Assembly (NCBI GenBank): GCA_910585285.1
Contig: CAJUDL010000045.1
Location: 1-27,350 of the forward strand
Origin: an uncultured Muribaculaceae bacterium
GTDB taxonomy: Bacteria; Bacteroidota; Bacteroidia; Bacteroidales; Muribaculaceae
Direction of reading: 5' to 3'
Length of the DNA: 27,350 nt
Made by a program: the position numbers and the translations under genes. This document shows positions 15,416-23,289 of the stretch, in pieces. The notes beneath the pieces are model-generated. The model did no database searches and had not been told where the DNA came from. It saw only the letters and a program-made list of their open reading frames with translations. Position 1 is the stretch's first letter; each line of letters begins with the position of its first letter.

Positions 15416-16405
15416 ATGCCTTTCAGAAAGCTCTCCCGAATCCATCCCGATTATTATCTTCGCGCAAGCTGGCATGATTACACTTCACGATGCTATTATA
15501 TGATCACCTTCAATAAATCGGAAGAAGCTCCCATCTTCTCTGAGATCACAGGAAGCATCGTTAATAACAACGTCTCGGTATTCAATAATCTCAATCCCAT
15601 CGGGGAATTGATTCGTCAGTCAATTTTGGATCTCCCTAAGAGTTTCACACATGTAGAGATTTGCAATTACTGCGTTATGCCCGATCATGTGCACCTGGTT
15701 TTGTTTGTGCGTGAGAAGACTGATATCCATCTTGGCAAGATTGTGAGAAAGCTTAAATCCGATTCCACCCGTGCTTACAAAACCGAATACCCCGATTCGC
15801 AAATCGCATTGAATAACCTCAGCTTATTCCACAAAGGATTCAATGATAAAATTGTGATGAAAACCGGTCAGTTGGCAACGTTCAAGAGATATGTCAACGA
15901 CAATCCAAGGAGATTCCTGCTAAAATCGCGTTATAATGAATTTTTCACAAGGAGTGGACGAATAAAAATTGGCGATAAGGAATTCAGCATATTCGGTAAT
16001 TTCCTTTTGTTGCGTCATCCCGTGAGGGAATGCGTGAGGGTTAGCTCCAAATTTTCCGAGGAGGAAATGCTGAAACGCAAGAGATCATGGGAAGAAGCCA
16101 TCCGGGGAGGCGGAGTGCTTGTGTCTCCTTTCATCAGTAAAGAAGAGAAGAAGATTCGCGATAACGGTATTGAGAGAGGTGCTTCTATTATCCGCATTGT
16201 AGAAAATGGCTTTCCCGAGAGATACAAGCCGGAAGGAAAAGAATTTGAACTATGCTCGGAGGGCAGACTCCTTTTGATAGCACCTGCAGAATATAACACC
16301 CGTAAAGAATCTTTGCGAAGAGAGGTCTGCCTCGAAATGAATTCCTTGGCGGAATTCATCGCCACAGAAGAGGGAGCAATGAGCTTGCTCAGCAAGCTCG
16401 CCTAA
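15416..16405 (+). CDS. rayt: RAYT (REP-associated tyrosine transposase, Y1_Tnp) with C-terminal extension
   Basis: A single-strand DNA transposase-like protein of the IS200/Y1 superfamily. With the ATG start at 15416 (329 residues) the HUH motif is HVH at residues 91-93 in YCVMPDHVHLVLF, and the catalytic tyrosine is Tyr159 in KRYVNDNPRRF, the RAYT version of the Y1 motif. An upstream TTG would extend the frame into the REP copy and is unlikely. REP palindromes in inverted orientation lie just before and after the gene, which is diagnostic for RAYTs. Residues about 185-329 are an extension with VLVSPFISKEEKKIRDNGIE and EGRLLLIAPAE, reminiscent of DprA/LOG-like Rossmann proteins. The last codons lie in a hairpin (GAGCTTGC/GCAAGCTC, 16381-16399). 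Confidence 0.87.
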   Translation: MPFRKLSRIHPDYYLRASWHDYTSRCYYMITFNKSEEAPIFSEITGSIVNNNVSVFNNLNPIGELIRQSILDLPKSFTHVEICNYCVMPDHVHLVLFVREKTDIHLGKIVRKLKSDSTRAYKTEYPDSQIALNNLSLFHKGFNDKIVMKTGQLATFKRYVNDNPRRFLLKSRYNEFFTRSGRIKIGDKEFSIFGNFLLLRHPVRECVRVSSKFSEEEMLKRKRSWEEAIRGGGVLVSPFISKEEKKIRDNGIERGASIIRIVENGFPERYKPEGKEFELCSEGRLLLIAPAEYNTRKESLRREVCLEMNSLAEFIATEEGAMSLLSKLA

Positions 16406-16435
16406 TCAAAAGCTCTATTTCTTTTAGATGCCATA

Positions 16436-16474
16436 TCTCTGCGGTTCCGTTCAGCGAGCACTGCTCGTCGCGGC
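16436..16474 (-). repeat. REP element, inverted copy downstream of the RAYT
   Basis: Read on the minus strand it begins GCCGCGACGAGCAGTGCTCGC and continues TGAACGGAACCGCAGAGA, matching the family with a three-base insertion near the palindrome. With copy 1 it brackets the RAYT gene in opposite orientation. Confidence 0.8.
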
Positions 16475-16492
16475 TAAAAGATTGAAAAAACC

Positions 16493-16510
16493 ACTGCCAT
16501 ATTTGGCAGT
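16493..16510. repeat. 7-bp hairpin overlapping the aminotransferase promoter
   Basis: ACTGCCA and TGGCAGT flank a TATT loop. The right arm covers part of the -33 element, so it could be an operator; alternatively it is just the end of the RAYT transcript. Confidence 0.4.
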
Positions 16511-16533
16511 AATTATCATATTTTATAATTTTA
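16502..16533 (+). promoter_or_regulatory. Promoter for the aminotransferase gene
   Basis: TTTG (16502-16505), exactly 20 bp, then TAATTTTA (16526-16533), one base off the Bacteroidales TAnnTTTG consensus. It would give a leader of roughly 45 nt before the ATG at 16585. Confidence 0.55.
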
Positions 16534-16584
16534 CACTCTCTTTCCTCAATTCATATAATCGAAAATAGATAATTACCCCGAATA

Positions 16585-17793
16585 ATGACACCCCAGTTAT
16601 CTGAAAGAGGAATTGAAATGCCGGCATCGCCTATCCGGCGTCTTGTACCACTTGCCAACGAAGCTGCCAAACGAGGCATTAAGGTTTTCAAGCTCAACAT
16701 AGGTCAGCCGGATATACCCACTCCTCCACAAGCTTTAGAGGTATTGCGCCATATCGACCGCGATGTGCTTGAATACAGCCCGTCGGAAGGTCTTCTTTCT
16801 CTTCGTGTGAAACTTTCGGAATATTATAAAAGATTCAATATCGATGTCTCAACAGATGAGATCATCGTGACATCAGGCGGCTCGGAGGCTGTGCTCTTCG
16901 CGTTTATGGCAGCTCTCAACCCGGGTGATGAAATAATTGTTCCCGAACCTGCATATGCCAACTATATGGCTTTCGCAATTCTTGCCGGGGCGAAGATCGT
17001 GTCAATCCCCTCCTCTATCGAAACCGGATTCTCATTACCCCCAGTTGAAGAATTTGAGAAATTAGTGACTCCTAAAACAAGGGGTATCCTCATCTGCAAC
17101 CCCAACAATCCTACCGGATATCTCTACACCATGAAGGAAATGCTGCAAATCCGGGATATGGTTGCAAAATATAACCTTTTCCTATTCTCCGATGAGGTAT
17201 ACCGTGAATTCTGCTATACCGGTGCTCCATATATTTCAGCTCTCCATCTGCCGGGCATTGAGAATCAGGTTATTCTCATTGACTCTGTCTCCAAGCGTTA
17301 CAATGAATGCGGCATCCGAATTGGCGCGCTCATAACGAAAAACAAGGAGTTTCATGATAATGTAATGAAATTCTGTCAGGCACGACTGAGCCCTCCTTTA
17401 CTCGGACAACTCGTGGCGGAAGCTTCCGTTGATACTCCAAAAGAGTATATGCTTGACACATATAATGAGTATCTTCTGAGACGCAATCTCCTCGTTGACG
17501 GCATCAACCGCATCCCGGGGTGTTACTCTCCTATTCCGATGGGAGCTTTCTATACGGTAGCCAAGCTGCCAATTGATGATAGCGACCGCTTCTGCGAATG
17601 GTGTCTTAAAGAATTCTCCTACGAAGGAGAAACAGTATTTCTCGCCCCTGCTTCCGGGTTTTACACAACGCCTGGAAAAGGTAAGAATGAAGTCCGCATA
17701 GCTTATGTACATAGCCGCGAAGAATTATCCCGCGCCCTTTTCATACTTGGGAAAGCTCTCGAAGCTTATCCGGGACGCGTGATAAACGCTTAG
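16585..17793 (+). CDS. PLP-dependent class I aminotransferase
   Basis: A 402-residue cytosolic aminotransferase of the aspartate-aminotransferase fold type I. Visible family blocks are LNIGQPDIPTPP, EYSPSEGLLSLR, the cofactor-contact VTSGGSEAVLFA, the Asn-Pro substrate block CNPNNPTGYLY, FSDEVYREF with the pyridine-binding Asp, the Schiff-base lysine in DSVSKRYNECGIRIGA, and the carboxylate-binding Arg in NEVRIAYVHS. Length is normal. Similar genes are housekeeping in Bacteroidales. With its own promoter it probably is not part of the polysaccharide pathway, although it lies between the two glycan gene blocks. The exact amino acid substrate is not predictable. Confidence 0.9.
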   Translation: MTPQLSERGIEMPASPIRRLVPLANEAAKRGIKVFKLNIGQPDIPTPPQALEVLRHIDRDVLEYSPSEGLLSLRVKLSEYYKRFNIDVSTDEIIVTSGGSEAVLFAFMAALNPGDEIIVPEPAYANYMAFAILAGAKIVSIPSSIETGFSLPPVEEFEKLVTPKTRGILICNPNNPTGYLYTMKEMLQIRDMVAKYNLFLFSDEVYREFCYTGAPYISALHLPGIENQVILIDSVSKRYNECGIRIGALITKNKEFHDNVMKFCQARLSPPLLGQLVAEASVDTPKEYMLDTYNEYLLRRNLLVDGINRIPGCYSPIPMGAFYTVAKLPIDDSDRFCEWCLKEFSYEGETVFLAPASGFYTTPGKGKNEVRIAYVHSREELSRALFILGKALEAYPGRVINA

Positions 17794-17805
17794 CATCTAT
17801 TCGGA

Positions 17806-17883
17806 GCGACTGTTGCTTGCAACTGTCGCACAAACAAATTAAAAATTCCTATGACCTATGCTGCAGTTGCGAGCAACAGCAGC
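17806..17883. repeat. Two related hairpins after the aminotransferase gene
   Basis: GCGACTGTTGC-TT-GCAACTGTCGC (17806-17829, one mismatch pair) and a second hairpin at 17860-17883 with core GTTGC-GA-GCAAC share the word GTTGC/GCAAC. The rest of the 220-bp gap (17794-18013) has no gene. The hairpins may terminate the aminotransferase transcript or be a second dispersed repeat family. Confidence 0.5.
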
Positions 17884-18013
17884 TACAATTTGACGCAGCA
17901 GTCTCACTTGGAGAAACTGCAGCCATATTCATGTCTTATCACCTATTACTACTAATTACTTCTAACCTCTCTTCTTAATCTTTACTTTTTGCTTCTCTAA
18001 CTCAAATTCACTT

Positions 18014-19069
18014 ATGAAAATATTGGTTACGGGCGCTGCCGGTTTTATCGGCTGCGCTCTCTGTCGTCGTCTTCTTGATAAGGGAGACGACGTAGTCGGT
18101 CTTGACAATATCAACGACTATTATGATCCTGAGCTCAAGTATGCGCGTCTGAATACCCTCGGAATAGCAAAGGATGATGTGCAGTGGTATAAGTTCGCGC
18201 AAAGTGCTGAATATCCCCACTTCTCATTCATTCGCATGAACCTTGAGGACACCCATGCCATGCAGATGCTTTTCGCCAACGGCGGTTTCGACATCGTGAT
18301 CAATCTTGGAGCACAGGCGGGAGTCAGATACTCCATCACAAATCCTCTTGCATATGTGGAAAGCAATGTTGACGGATTCATCAACATCCTTGAAGGTTGC
18401 CGACACAACAATGTTAAGCATCTTGTCTACGCCTCGTCTTCGAGCGTCTACGGTCTCAACGGAAAAGTGCCTTTCTCGGAACATGACAGTATCGCGCATC
18501 CCGTATCGCTCTATGCGGCAACGAAGAAGAGCAATGAGCTGATGGCTCACGCCTATTCAAAGCTTTACAACCTTCCTACTACGGGCTTGCGGTTCTTCAC
18601 TGTGTATGGTCCGTGGGGACGTCCAGACATGTCGCCATTCCTCTTCATGGATGCAATCCTTCACGATCGCGCCATCAAGGTCTTCAACAACGGAGATATG
18701 TTCCGCGACTTCACCTACATAGATGATATCGTTGAGGGCGTGGTGAGGATCTGCGATGTAATACCGCAAGGTAATCCTGAATGGGACGAGGAGAATCCCG
18801 ATCCTGCCACATCTCCTGCGCCCTATCGCGTCTACAATATCGGCAACCAGCATCCCACGCGACTTATGGACTACATCGCATGCATCGAGAATGCGATTGG
18901 CAGAGAGGCGAAAAAAGACTTCCTCCCGATGCAGCCCGGTGATGTTTACCAGACCTACGCAGACTCCTCCGCCTTAGGCGAAGCCACCGGTTTCAAACCT
19001 GCCACCCCTCTGCAGCAAGGCATCGACCGCACTGTCGCATGGTTCAAGGAATATTTTAAGATCAAATAA
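18014..19069 (+). CDS. UDP-glucuronate 4-epimerase-like SDR enzyme
   Basis: A 351-residue extended short-chain dehydrogenase/epimerase. The NAD motif TGAAGFIG is at residues 7-14, followed by GLDNINDYYDPELKYARL, the signature of the CapI/GAE-type UDP-glucuronate 4-epimerases. The catalytic Ser/Thr block is YASSSSVYG, with Tyr and Lys in YAATKKSNE, then TVYGPWGRPDMSPFLF and RDFTYIDDIVEGV. The expected reaction is UDP-glucuronate to UDP-galacturonate in the cytosol, giving an acidic sugar for the polymer. No UDP-glucose dehydrogenase is in the window, so UDP-glucuronate must come from elsewhere. It starts the second glycan block and is followed after 6 bp by a GT. Confidence 0.9.
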   Translation: MKILVTGAAGFIGCALCRRLLDKGDDVVGLDNINDYYDPELKYARLNTLGIAKDDVQWYKFAQSAEYPHFSFIRMNLEDTHAMQMLFANGGFDIVINLGAQAGVRYSITNPLAYVESNVDGFINILEGCRHNNVKHLVYASSSSVYGLNGKVPFSEHDSIAHPVSLYAATKKSNELMAHAYSKLYNLPTTGLRFFTVYGPWGRPDMSPFLFMDAILHDRAIKVFNNGDMFRDFTYIDDIVEGVVRICDVIPQGNPEWDEENPDPATSPAPYRVYNIGNQHPTRLMDYIACIENAIGREAKKDFLPMQPGDVYQTYADSSALGEATGFKPATPLQQGIDRTVAWFKEYFKIK

Positions 19070-19075
19070 ATCATC

Positions 19076-20059
19076 ATGAAGGTATTACAAATAACAACCA
19101 ACTATCCTTGTAAGGAAAATCCGATTTTCGGAATTTTCATGAAGGAACAAGTTGAATCAGTTGAAAAATATGGCGTAGAAAATACCATTATATTTTCTAA
19201 TGGTCTCAGAAGTAATCCTAAGATAAAATTCAGCGCTACTTTTATTCACCTGCGCACGGCAATGAAACTATTTTTTCATTTGCTAACCCATAAATATGAT
19301 GTGATACATTGTCATAATGTGCTATCAGGATTGATATTACAGATTGCCGGAGGTCTAAACAACCGGAATACAGTTATGTCTCTTCAAATTGATCCAGAAA
19401 CACCCGGAAGCACGGATCAAAAATTCACCGGCAAGCTATATCCGAAATTCGCGAAGATAATAGTAAAGAAACAACTTAAAAATCAAAAAGAAAAGTTTGT
19501 TTATCTGCCCAATGGCGTGAATATGGAGTTTTTCAAACCTCTTGATAAAACTGAATGCAAAAATAAATTAGGATTAGATCAAGACAAACGTTATATCCTT
19601 TTTGTAGATTCAAATACATTTAAAGCCAGGACACAGAAACGTAAAGACAGATTTGATGAAACGTTAAGGATCCTCAAGGATAAATACGGGTATCAGAATC
19701 TTGAACCGTTGGTGATGACAAAAACTGCTAGAGCAGATGTGCCCGTATGGATGAATGCCTGCGACATGTATCTTCTTTCATCAGATGAGGAGGGATCGCC
19801 AAATGCAGTAAAAGAATGCATGGCATGCAATGTTCCTGTTGTCGCAACTCCTGTTGGGAATATCCCCGATCTTTTTGAAGGCGTAAAAGAATGTAAGATG
19901 AGTTCCAAACTTGAGGCAGAGGATTTGGCTGAACTTGCCAACGAGGTTTTGTCTTCTGATTCAGAAATTAAAACCAGAGAAAAAATCATCGAAAAAGAAC
20001 TCGACATGGATTCCATTGCTAAAAGACTATTCAAATTATATAAAGAATTAAGTAAATAA
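19076..20059 (+). CDS. GT4-family glycosyltransferase
   Basis: A 327-residue GT-B transferase. The N-terminal opening VLQITTNYPCKENPIFGIF is characteristic of GT4 enzymes in exopolysaccharide loci, VIHCHNVLSG lies in the first domain, VYLPNGVNMEFF at the domain junction, and the donor-binding EX7E motif within EEGSPNAVKECMACNVPVVA in the second. It is somewhat shorter than the usual 360-400 residues but contains both domains. It lies 6 bp after the epimerase and 16 bp before the radical SAM gene, in one transcription unit. Confidence 0.87.
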   Translation: MKVLQITTNYPCKENPIFGIFMKEQVESVEKYGVENTIIFSNGLRSNPKIKFSATFIHLRTAMKLFFHLLTHKYDVIHCHNVLSGLILQIAGGLNNRNTVMSLQIDPETPGSTDQKFTGKLYPKFAKIIVKKQLKNQKEKFVYLPNGVNMEFFKPLDKTECKNKLGLDQDKRYILFVDSNTFKARTQKRKDRFDETLRILKDKYGYQNLEPLVMTKTARADVPVWMNACDMYLLSSDEEGSPNAVKECMACNVPVVATPVGNIPDLFEGVKECKMSSKLEAEDLAELANEVLSSDSEIKTREKIIEKELDMDSIAKRLFKLYKELSK

Positions 20060-20075
20060 CAAAGACTAAAAATAT

Positions 20076-21143
20076 ATGGACGCTTCAATAATAGTGACAT
20101 ACAGATGTCCGATGCGTTGCAAGATGTGCAACATCTGGAATAACCCGACCAGTAAGCAGGAAGAATTCAAACCCGAATTGCTTAAGAAACTGCCGGAAGG
20201 ATTAAGGGTCGTAAACATTACGGGCGGCGAACCTTTTGTAAGAGAGGATATCGAGGAAATTGTTAAAATCCTCCTGACAAAAACAAAGACAATTGTATTC
20301 TCAACAAGCGGTTATTTCTCAGACAGAATACTTGCCATGGCAAAGAAATATCCTCAGGTTGGTTACCGCATATCTATTGAGGGCTTATCCTGCAAGAATG
20401 ATGAGTTGAGAGGTCGGCAGGGCGGTTTCGACAAAGGCTTGCGCACACTTTTGGAATTGAAGAGAATGGGCATAAAGAACATTGGATTCGGAATCACTGT
20501 CTCGAACAACAATTCCGAGGATATGCTCAATCTCTACGAGCTCAACAGGAACCTCGGCATGGAGTTTGCGACAGCATCATTCCACAATTCATTCTATTTC
20601 CATAAGTATGACAATCAGGTTACAAACAAGGATGAGGTATGCAGTAACTTTGATGAACTGATACAGCGTCTAATGAAGGAAAACCATCCAAAATCATGGT
20701 TCCGCGCATTCTTCAACCTCGGACTCATAAACTACATACAGGGCGGAAGACGCATGCTCCCCTGCGAGGCGGGTACTGAGAATTTCTTCATTGATCCTTT
20801 TGGAAACGTGCTTCCCTGCAATGGCATGGAGGAAAGCTGTTGGTTTGACACAATGGGAAATCTTAATGATGCAAAGGATTTCATGGAGATCTGGAACAGC
20901 GAAAAAGCGAAAGAGGTAAGGGAAAAAGTTGCGAAATGCCCCAAAAGCTGCTGGATGGTAGGCTCCGCCTCTCCGGTAATGATGAAATATATCAAGAAAA
21001 TAGCTCCATGGGTGCTTAAAAACAAACTCAAGGTCATGCGTGGAGGCAAAGTTGATACATCATGCATCCCATTTTATCATGTCGGGAGCAACGATCTCCA
21101 GGGATTAGGCAATAAGAATCCACATCAAAACGACGGAAGATGA
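20076..21143 (+). CDS. Radical SAM protein with SPASM-like C-terminus
   Basis: A 355-residue cytosolic iron-sulfur enzyme. The radical SAM cluster motif CxxxCxxC is Cys11, Cys15, Cys18 (YRCPMRCKMCNIW), followed by the SAM-binding NITGGEPF and the strand GYRISIEGLS. The C-terminal part resembles a SPASM/twitch domain: LPCEAGTENFFIDPFGNVLP then CNGMEESC, and CPKSCW. SPASM enzymes modify peptides, sugars or other substrates by radical chemistry. In a glycan operon a sugar or lipid-linked substrate is possible, but nothing in the sequence defines it. The next gene overlaps its stop by four bases (ATGA). Confidence 0.87.
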   Translation: MDASIIVTYRCPMRCKMCNIWNNPTSKQEEFKPELLKKLPEGLRVVNITGGEPFVREDIEEIVKILLTKTKTIVFSTSGYFSDRILAMAKKYPQVGYRISIEGLSCKNDELRGRQGGFDKGLRTLLELKRMGIKNIGFGITVSNNNSEDMLNLYELNRNLGMEFATASFHNSFYFHKYDNQVTNKDEVCSNFDELIQRLMKENHPKSWFRAFFNLGLINYIQGGRRMLPCEAGTENFFIDPFGNVLPCNGMEESCWFDTMGNLNDAKDFMEIWNSEKAKEVREKVAKCPKSCWMVGSASPVMMKYIKKIAPWVLKNKLKVMRGGKVDTSCIPFYHVGSNDLQGLGNKNPHQNDGR

Positions 21144-21604
21144 AAATAGGATACAAGTCATTATCTGATATATTGAAATATTCAATTCGGGCAGCCGCAA
21201 ATTTGCCTATGTTAGGCTGCTGGAGATGGAGATTTCTCAAATGGGGGGGGGTAACTATCAGACAATCTAATAGTTACAAATCACCAAATATCTATATTGG
21301 TTCAGATGTCAAATTTGATTCGGTTTTTCCTGAAGAGATTGAGATTGGCAATCACGTGCATATCACTACCGGGTGCCTGTTTCTGACTCACTACATGGAA
21401 ATTAATGAGGATGGGCATATCAGATGGCACAAAGGTCATATCACTATTAATGACAACTCTTTTATCGGAGCAAGAACTATAGTCACCAAACCTGTCACAA
21501 TAGGACCTAATTCTGTGGTTGCCGCAGGATCTGTGGTAACAAAAGATATTCCCTCCGGAGAATTATGGGGAGGGGTACCTGCTCGATTTATCAAGAAATT
21601 ATAA
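21140..21604 (+). CDS. Hexapeptide-repeat acetyltransferase with G9 tract
   Basis: A 154-residue left-handed beta-helix acetyltransferase of the WbbJ/maltose acetyltransferase-like type. Hexapeptide turns are seen in NIYIGSDVKFDSVFPEEIEI and FIGARTIVTKPVTIGPNSVV, the likely catalytic His region is FLTHYMEI or the nearby HVHITTG, and the C-terminal block PSGELWGGVPARFIKKL is typical. It would O-acetylate a sugar with acetyl-CoA. It overlaps the radical SAM gene by 4 bp and is 6 bp before the next GT. A run of nine G at 21243-21251 lies at codons 35-38 (KWGGV); length change by slippage would break the frame before the catalytic domain. Confidence 0.87.
   Translation: MKIGYKSLSDILKYSIRAAANLPMLGCWRWRFLKWGGVTIRQSNSYKSPNIYIGSDVKFDSVFPEEIEIGNHVHITTGCLFLTHYMEINEDGHIRWHKGHITINDNSFIGARTIVTKPVTIGPNSVVAAGSVVTKDIPSGELWGGVPARFIKKL
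21243..21251 (+). repeat. Poly-G tract (nine G) inside an acetyltransferase gene
   Basis: Nine consecutive G residues encode part of W-G-G-V. Such tracts are prone to slipped-strand mispairing and are classical phase-variation sites in other bacteria. No comparable G run is seen elsewhere in the window. Confidence 0.8.
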
Positions 21605-21610
21605 AGATTT

Positions 21611-22717
21611 ATGAAGATAGCTTTTATAGGCGGTCGGAACATCCACAAGCTCGGCGGCATAGAGAACTATATGTATAATCTTGCCACGCAGTTAGTGAAG
21701 ATGGGTCATGAACCCATCGTATTCTGCGAGAGTGACCATAACGGCGAGGAATGGCTCAACGGATTCCGGGTGATTCACCAGAAATCAATTAAGAATGGAT
21801 TTCTGTGCAAACCGTGGTTAGGATTGAAGGCGACTATAAAAGTTATATTTAAAATTAAGAATGTAAATGCCATACATTACAATGCATGGCCTCCTTCTTT
21901 GGCAAGTCCTTTAGCATCTATTTTCGGCATTAAAAGTTTAATGCAAGGACATGGACTGGAATGGCAGCGCAGTAAATATTCGCCTAAGCAACAGAAGATT
22001 TTGAGATTTATGGAATGGTTTACAGCCCATCTAAATAGGAATCTTATCATGTGCAGTGAAGACCAATGCAAATATTTTAAAGAGCACTATAACCGATACG
22101 CCGAAACAATTCCCACTGCTATAAATCTACCTCCTGAGTCAAGTAATAAAGAAATCCTTAAAAAATTTAATCTTAAGGAACATAGGTATTTCCTTTTTCT
22201 TGCAAGGTTAGTTCAAGACAAAAATCCTGATTATTTGATAAGAGCTTTTAAATTAGCTAAGACAGATGGTTATAAACTCGTTATAGCAGGTAATAATCCA
22301 TCGGATCCTCAATATGTTGATTATCTTCATCAACTTGGTCAAGAAAAACCAGACATTATATTTACTGATGCCGTTTATGGTGAAGACAAAAATTCTCTCT
22401 TAAAATATGCTTTTGCATTCTGCATCCCCTCGACTATCGAGGGGCTTTCTATTTCATTACTGGAGGCTATGAGTTATAAACTTCCTATCATCGCGTCAGA
22501 TATACCATCAAATAGAGAGGTGCTTGAAGATGGGAAAGCAATCTGGGTAAAACCGGAAAATGAAACGGATCTTATAGAGGCATTTCATGATAGCATTAAC
22601 AAAAAATATGACTGGATAAATATCACCGAATATAATTATCAGAAGGTAATGAATAATTATACATGGGAAAAGGTGGCTACAAAATATATCGGTTATTGGA
22701 AATCCAGAGGATTATGA
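21611..22717 (+). CDS. GT4-family glycosyltransferase
   Basis: A 368-residue GT-B transferase and the last gene of the polysaccharide unit. The start KIAFIGGRNIHKLGGIENYM contains the glycine-rich loop of GT4 enzymes, LMQGHGLEWQR lies in the acceptor domain, FLFLARLVQDKNPDYLI opens the second Rossmann domain, and the EX7E motif is in EGLSISLLEAMSYKLPIIAS. It is close in style to WcaL/WbnK-type enzymes. It is 6 bp after the acetyltransferase. Composition is moderate at the beginning and AT-rich later. Confidence 0.9.
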   Translation: MKIAFIGGRNIHKLGGIENYMYNLATQLVKMGHEPIVFCESDHNGEEWLNGFRVIHQKSIKNGFLCKPWLGLKATIKVIFKIKNVNAIHYNAWPPSLASPLASIFGIKSLMQGHGLEWQRSKYSPKQQKILRFMEWFTAHLNRNLIMCSEDQCKYFKEHYNRYAETIPTAINLPPESSNKEILKKFNLKEHRYFLFLARLVQDKNPDYLIRAFKLAKTDGYKLVIAGNNPSDPQYVDYLHQLGQEKPDIIFTDAVYGEDKNSLLKYAFAFCIPSTIEGLSISLLEAMSYKLPIIASDIPSNREVLEDGKAIWVKPENETDLIEAFHDSINKKYDWINITEYNYQKVMNNYTWEKVATKYIGYWKSRGL

Positions 22718-22980
22718 TTCATCTTTGATCCTTCCGACCCTGACCGAGCCGCGAGAAGGGGGTAAGTAAAGGCAGGGATTTGCAGGGAAACTGGCGCTTC
22801 GCGGGTCGCTAAGGTGCTGAGCGCTCAAGCGCAACGGAGGACAAATGGGGCAGAACGCCGCCCGCGGGACGAGCGGACGGGGAGCCGCGAGCAGTGCTCG
22901 CTAAACGGAACCGCAGAGAGACACCTCCCAGCGCTGCGAACCATGCTACTAAAAAAACTCAAGGGAAACCCATAAAGGCA
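22718..22980. other. GC-rich non-coding block with REP copy
   Basis: No credible gene lies here. From about 22735 to 22920 the sequence is far richer in G and C than its surroundings, with local palindromes such as GCGCT-CA-AGCGC (near 22820) and CCCGCGGG (near 22861). GAGCCGCGAG near 22746 is a partial REP and a full REP lies at 22884-22919. It may be a larger composite repeat or a structured RNA. Confidence 0.55.
22884..22919 (+). repeat. REP element, distant direct copy
   Basis: GCCGCGAGCAGTGCTCGC followed by TAAACGGAACCGCAGAGA, identical to copy 1 except for one base in the loop. It lies 7.9 kb from copy 1 and is not beside a RAYT, as expected of a mobilised non-autonomous repeat. Confidence 0.85.
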
Positions 22981-23031
22981 ATAAAACAGATAAGAGGCTG
23001 ATTTTGAGAATCAGCCTCTTATCTGTTTTAT
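22981..23031. terminator. Strong terminator at end of polysaccharide operon
   Basis: A perfect 23-bp inverted repeat (22981-23003 with 23009-23031) encloses the loop TTGAG. The core is ACAGATAAGAGGCTGATT paired with its complement, and the right arm ends in TTTTAT. It works as a terminator on the plus strand and by symmetry on the minus strand. Confidence 0.9.
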
Positions 23032-23136
23032 ATATCTTCAATTGATCAAAATATACTCTAATTAAACTCAAATAGACTAAAATCCACCCTCAAAATGTAA
23101 AAAAAGTAATTTTTATTAAAAATTTATGGTCAAAAA

Positions 23137-23168
23137 TTTGGCATAATGACATAGTTTTAATACCTTTG
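23137..23168 (+). promoter_or_regulatory. Consensus Bacteroidales promoter for the secreted protein
   Basis: TTTG (23137-23140), 20 bp, TACCTTTG (23161-23168): a full match to TTTG-N20-TAnnTTTG. The leader to the ATG at 23290 would be about 115 nt, within an AT-rich stretch with no other feature seen. Confidence 0.8.
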
Positions 23169-23289
23169 TTGCGATCATGTGCGGAATATATTGATTCTAA
23201 GCAAATTTGCCATCTTATATTCTCTACTTTTCCACTATATCAATTCCAATACTCGAAAATTACTAAACCCAAATAAACAACCCTAAATT

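Noticed and set aside
14918..16480. CRISPR-like array suggested by repeated GCGAGC words
   Set aside because: Repeats are palindromic, irregularly spaced and in both orientations beside a RAYT, with no cas genes; they are REP elements.
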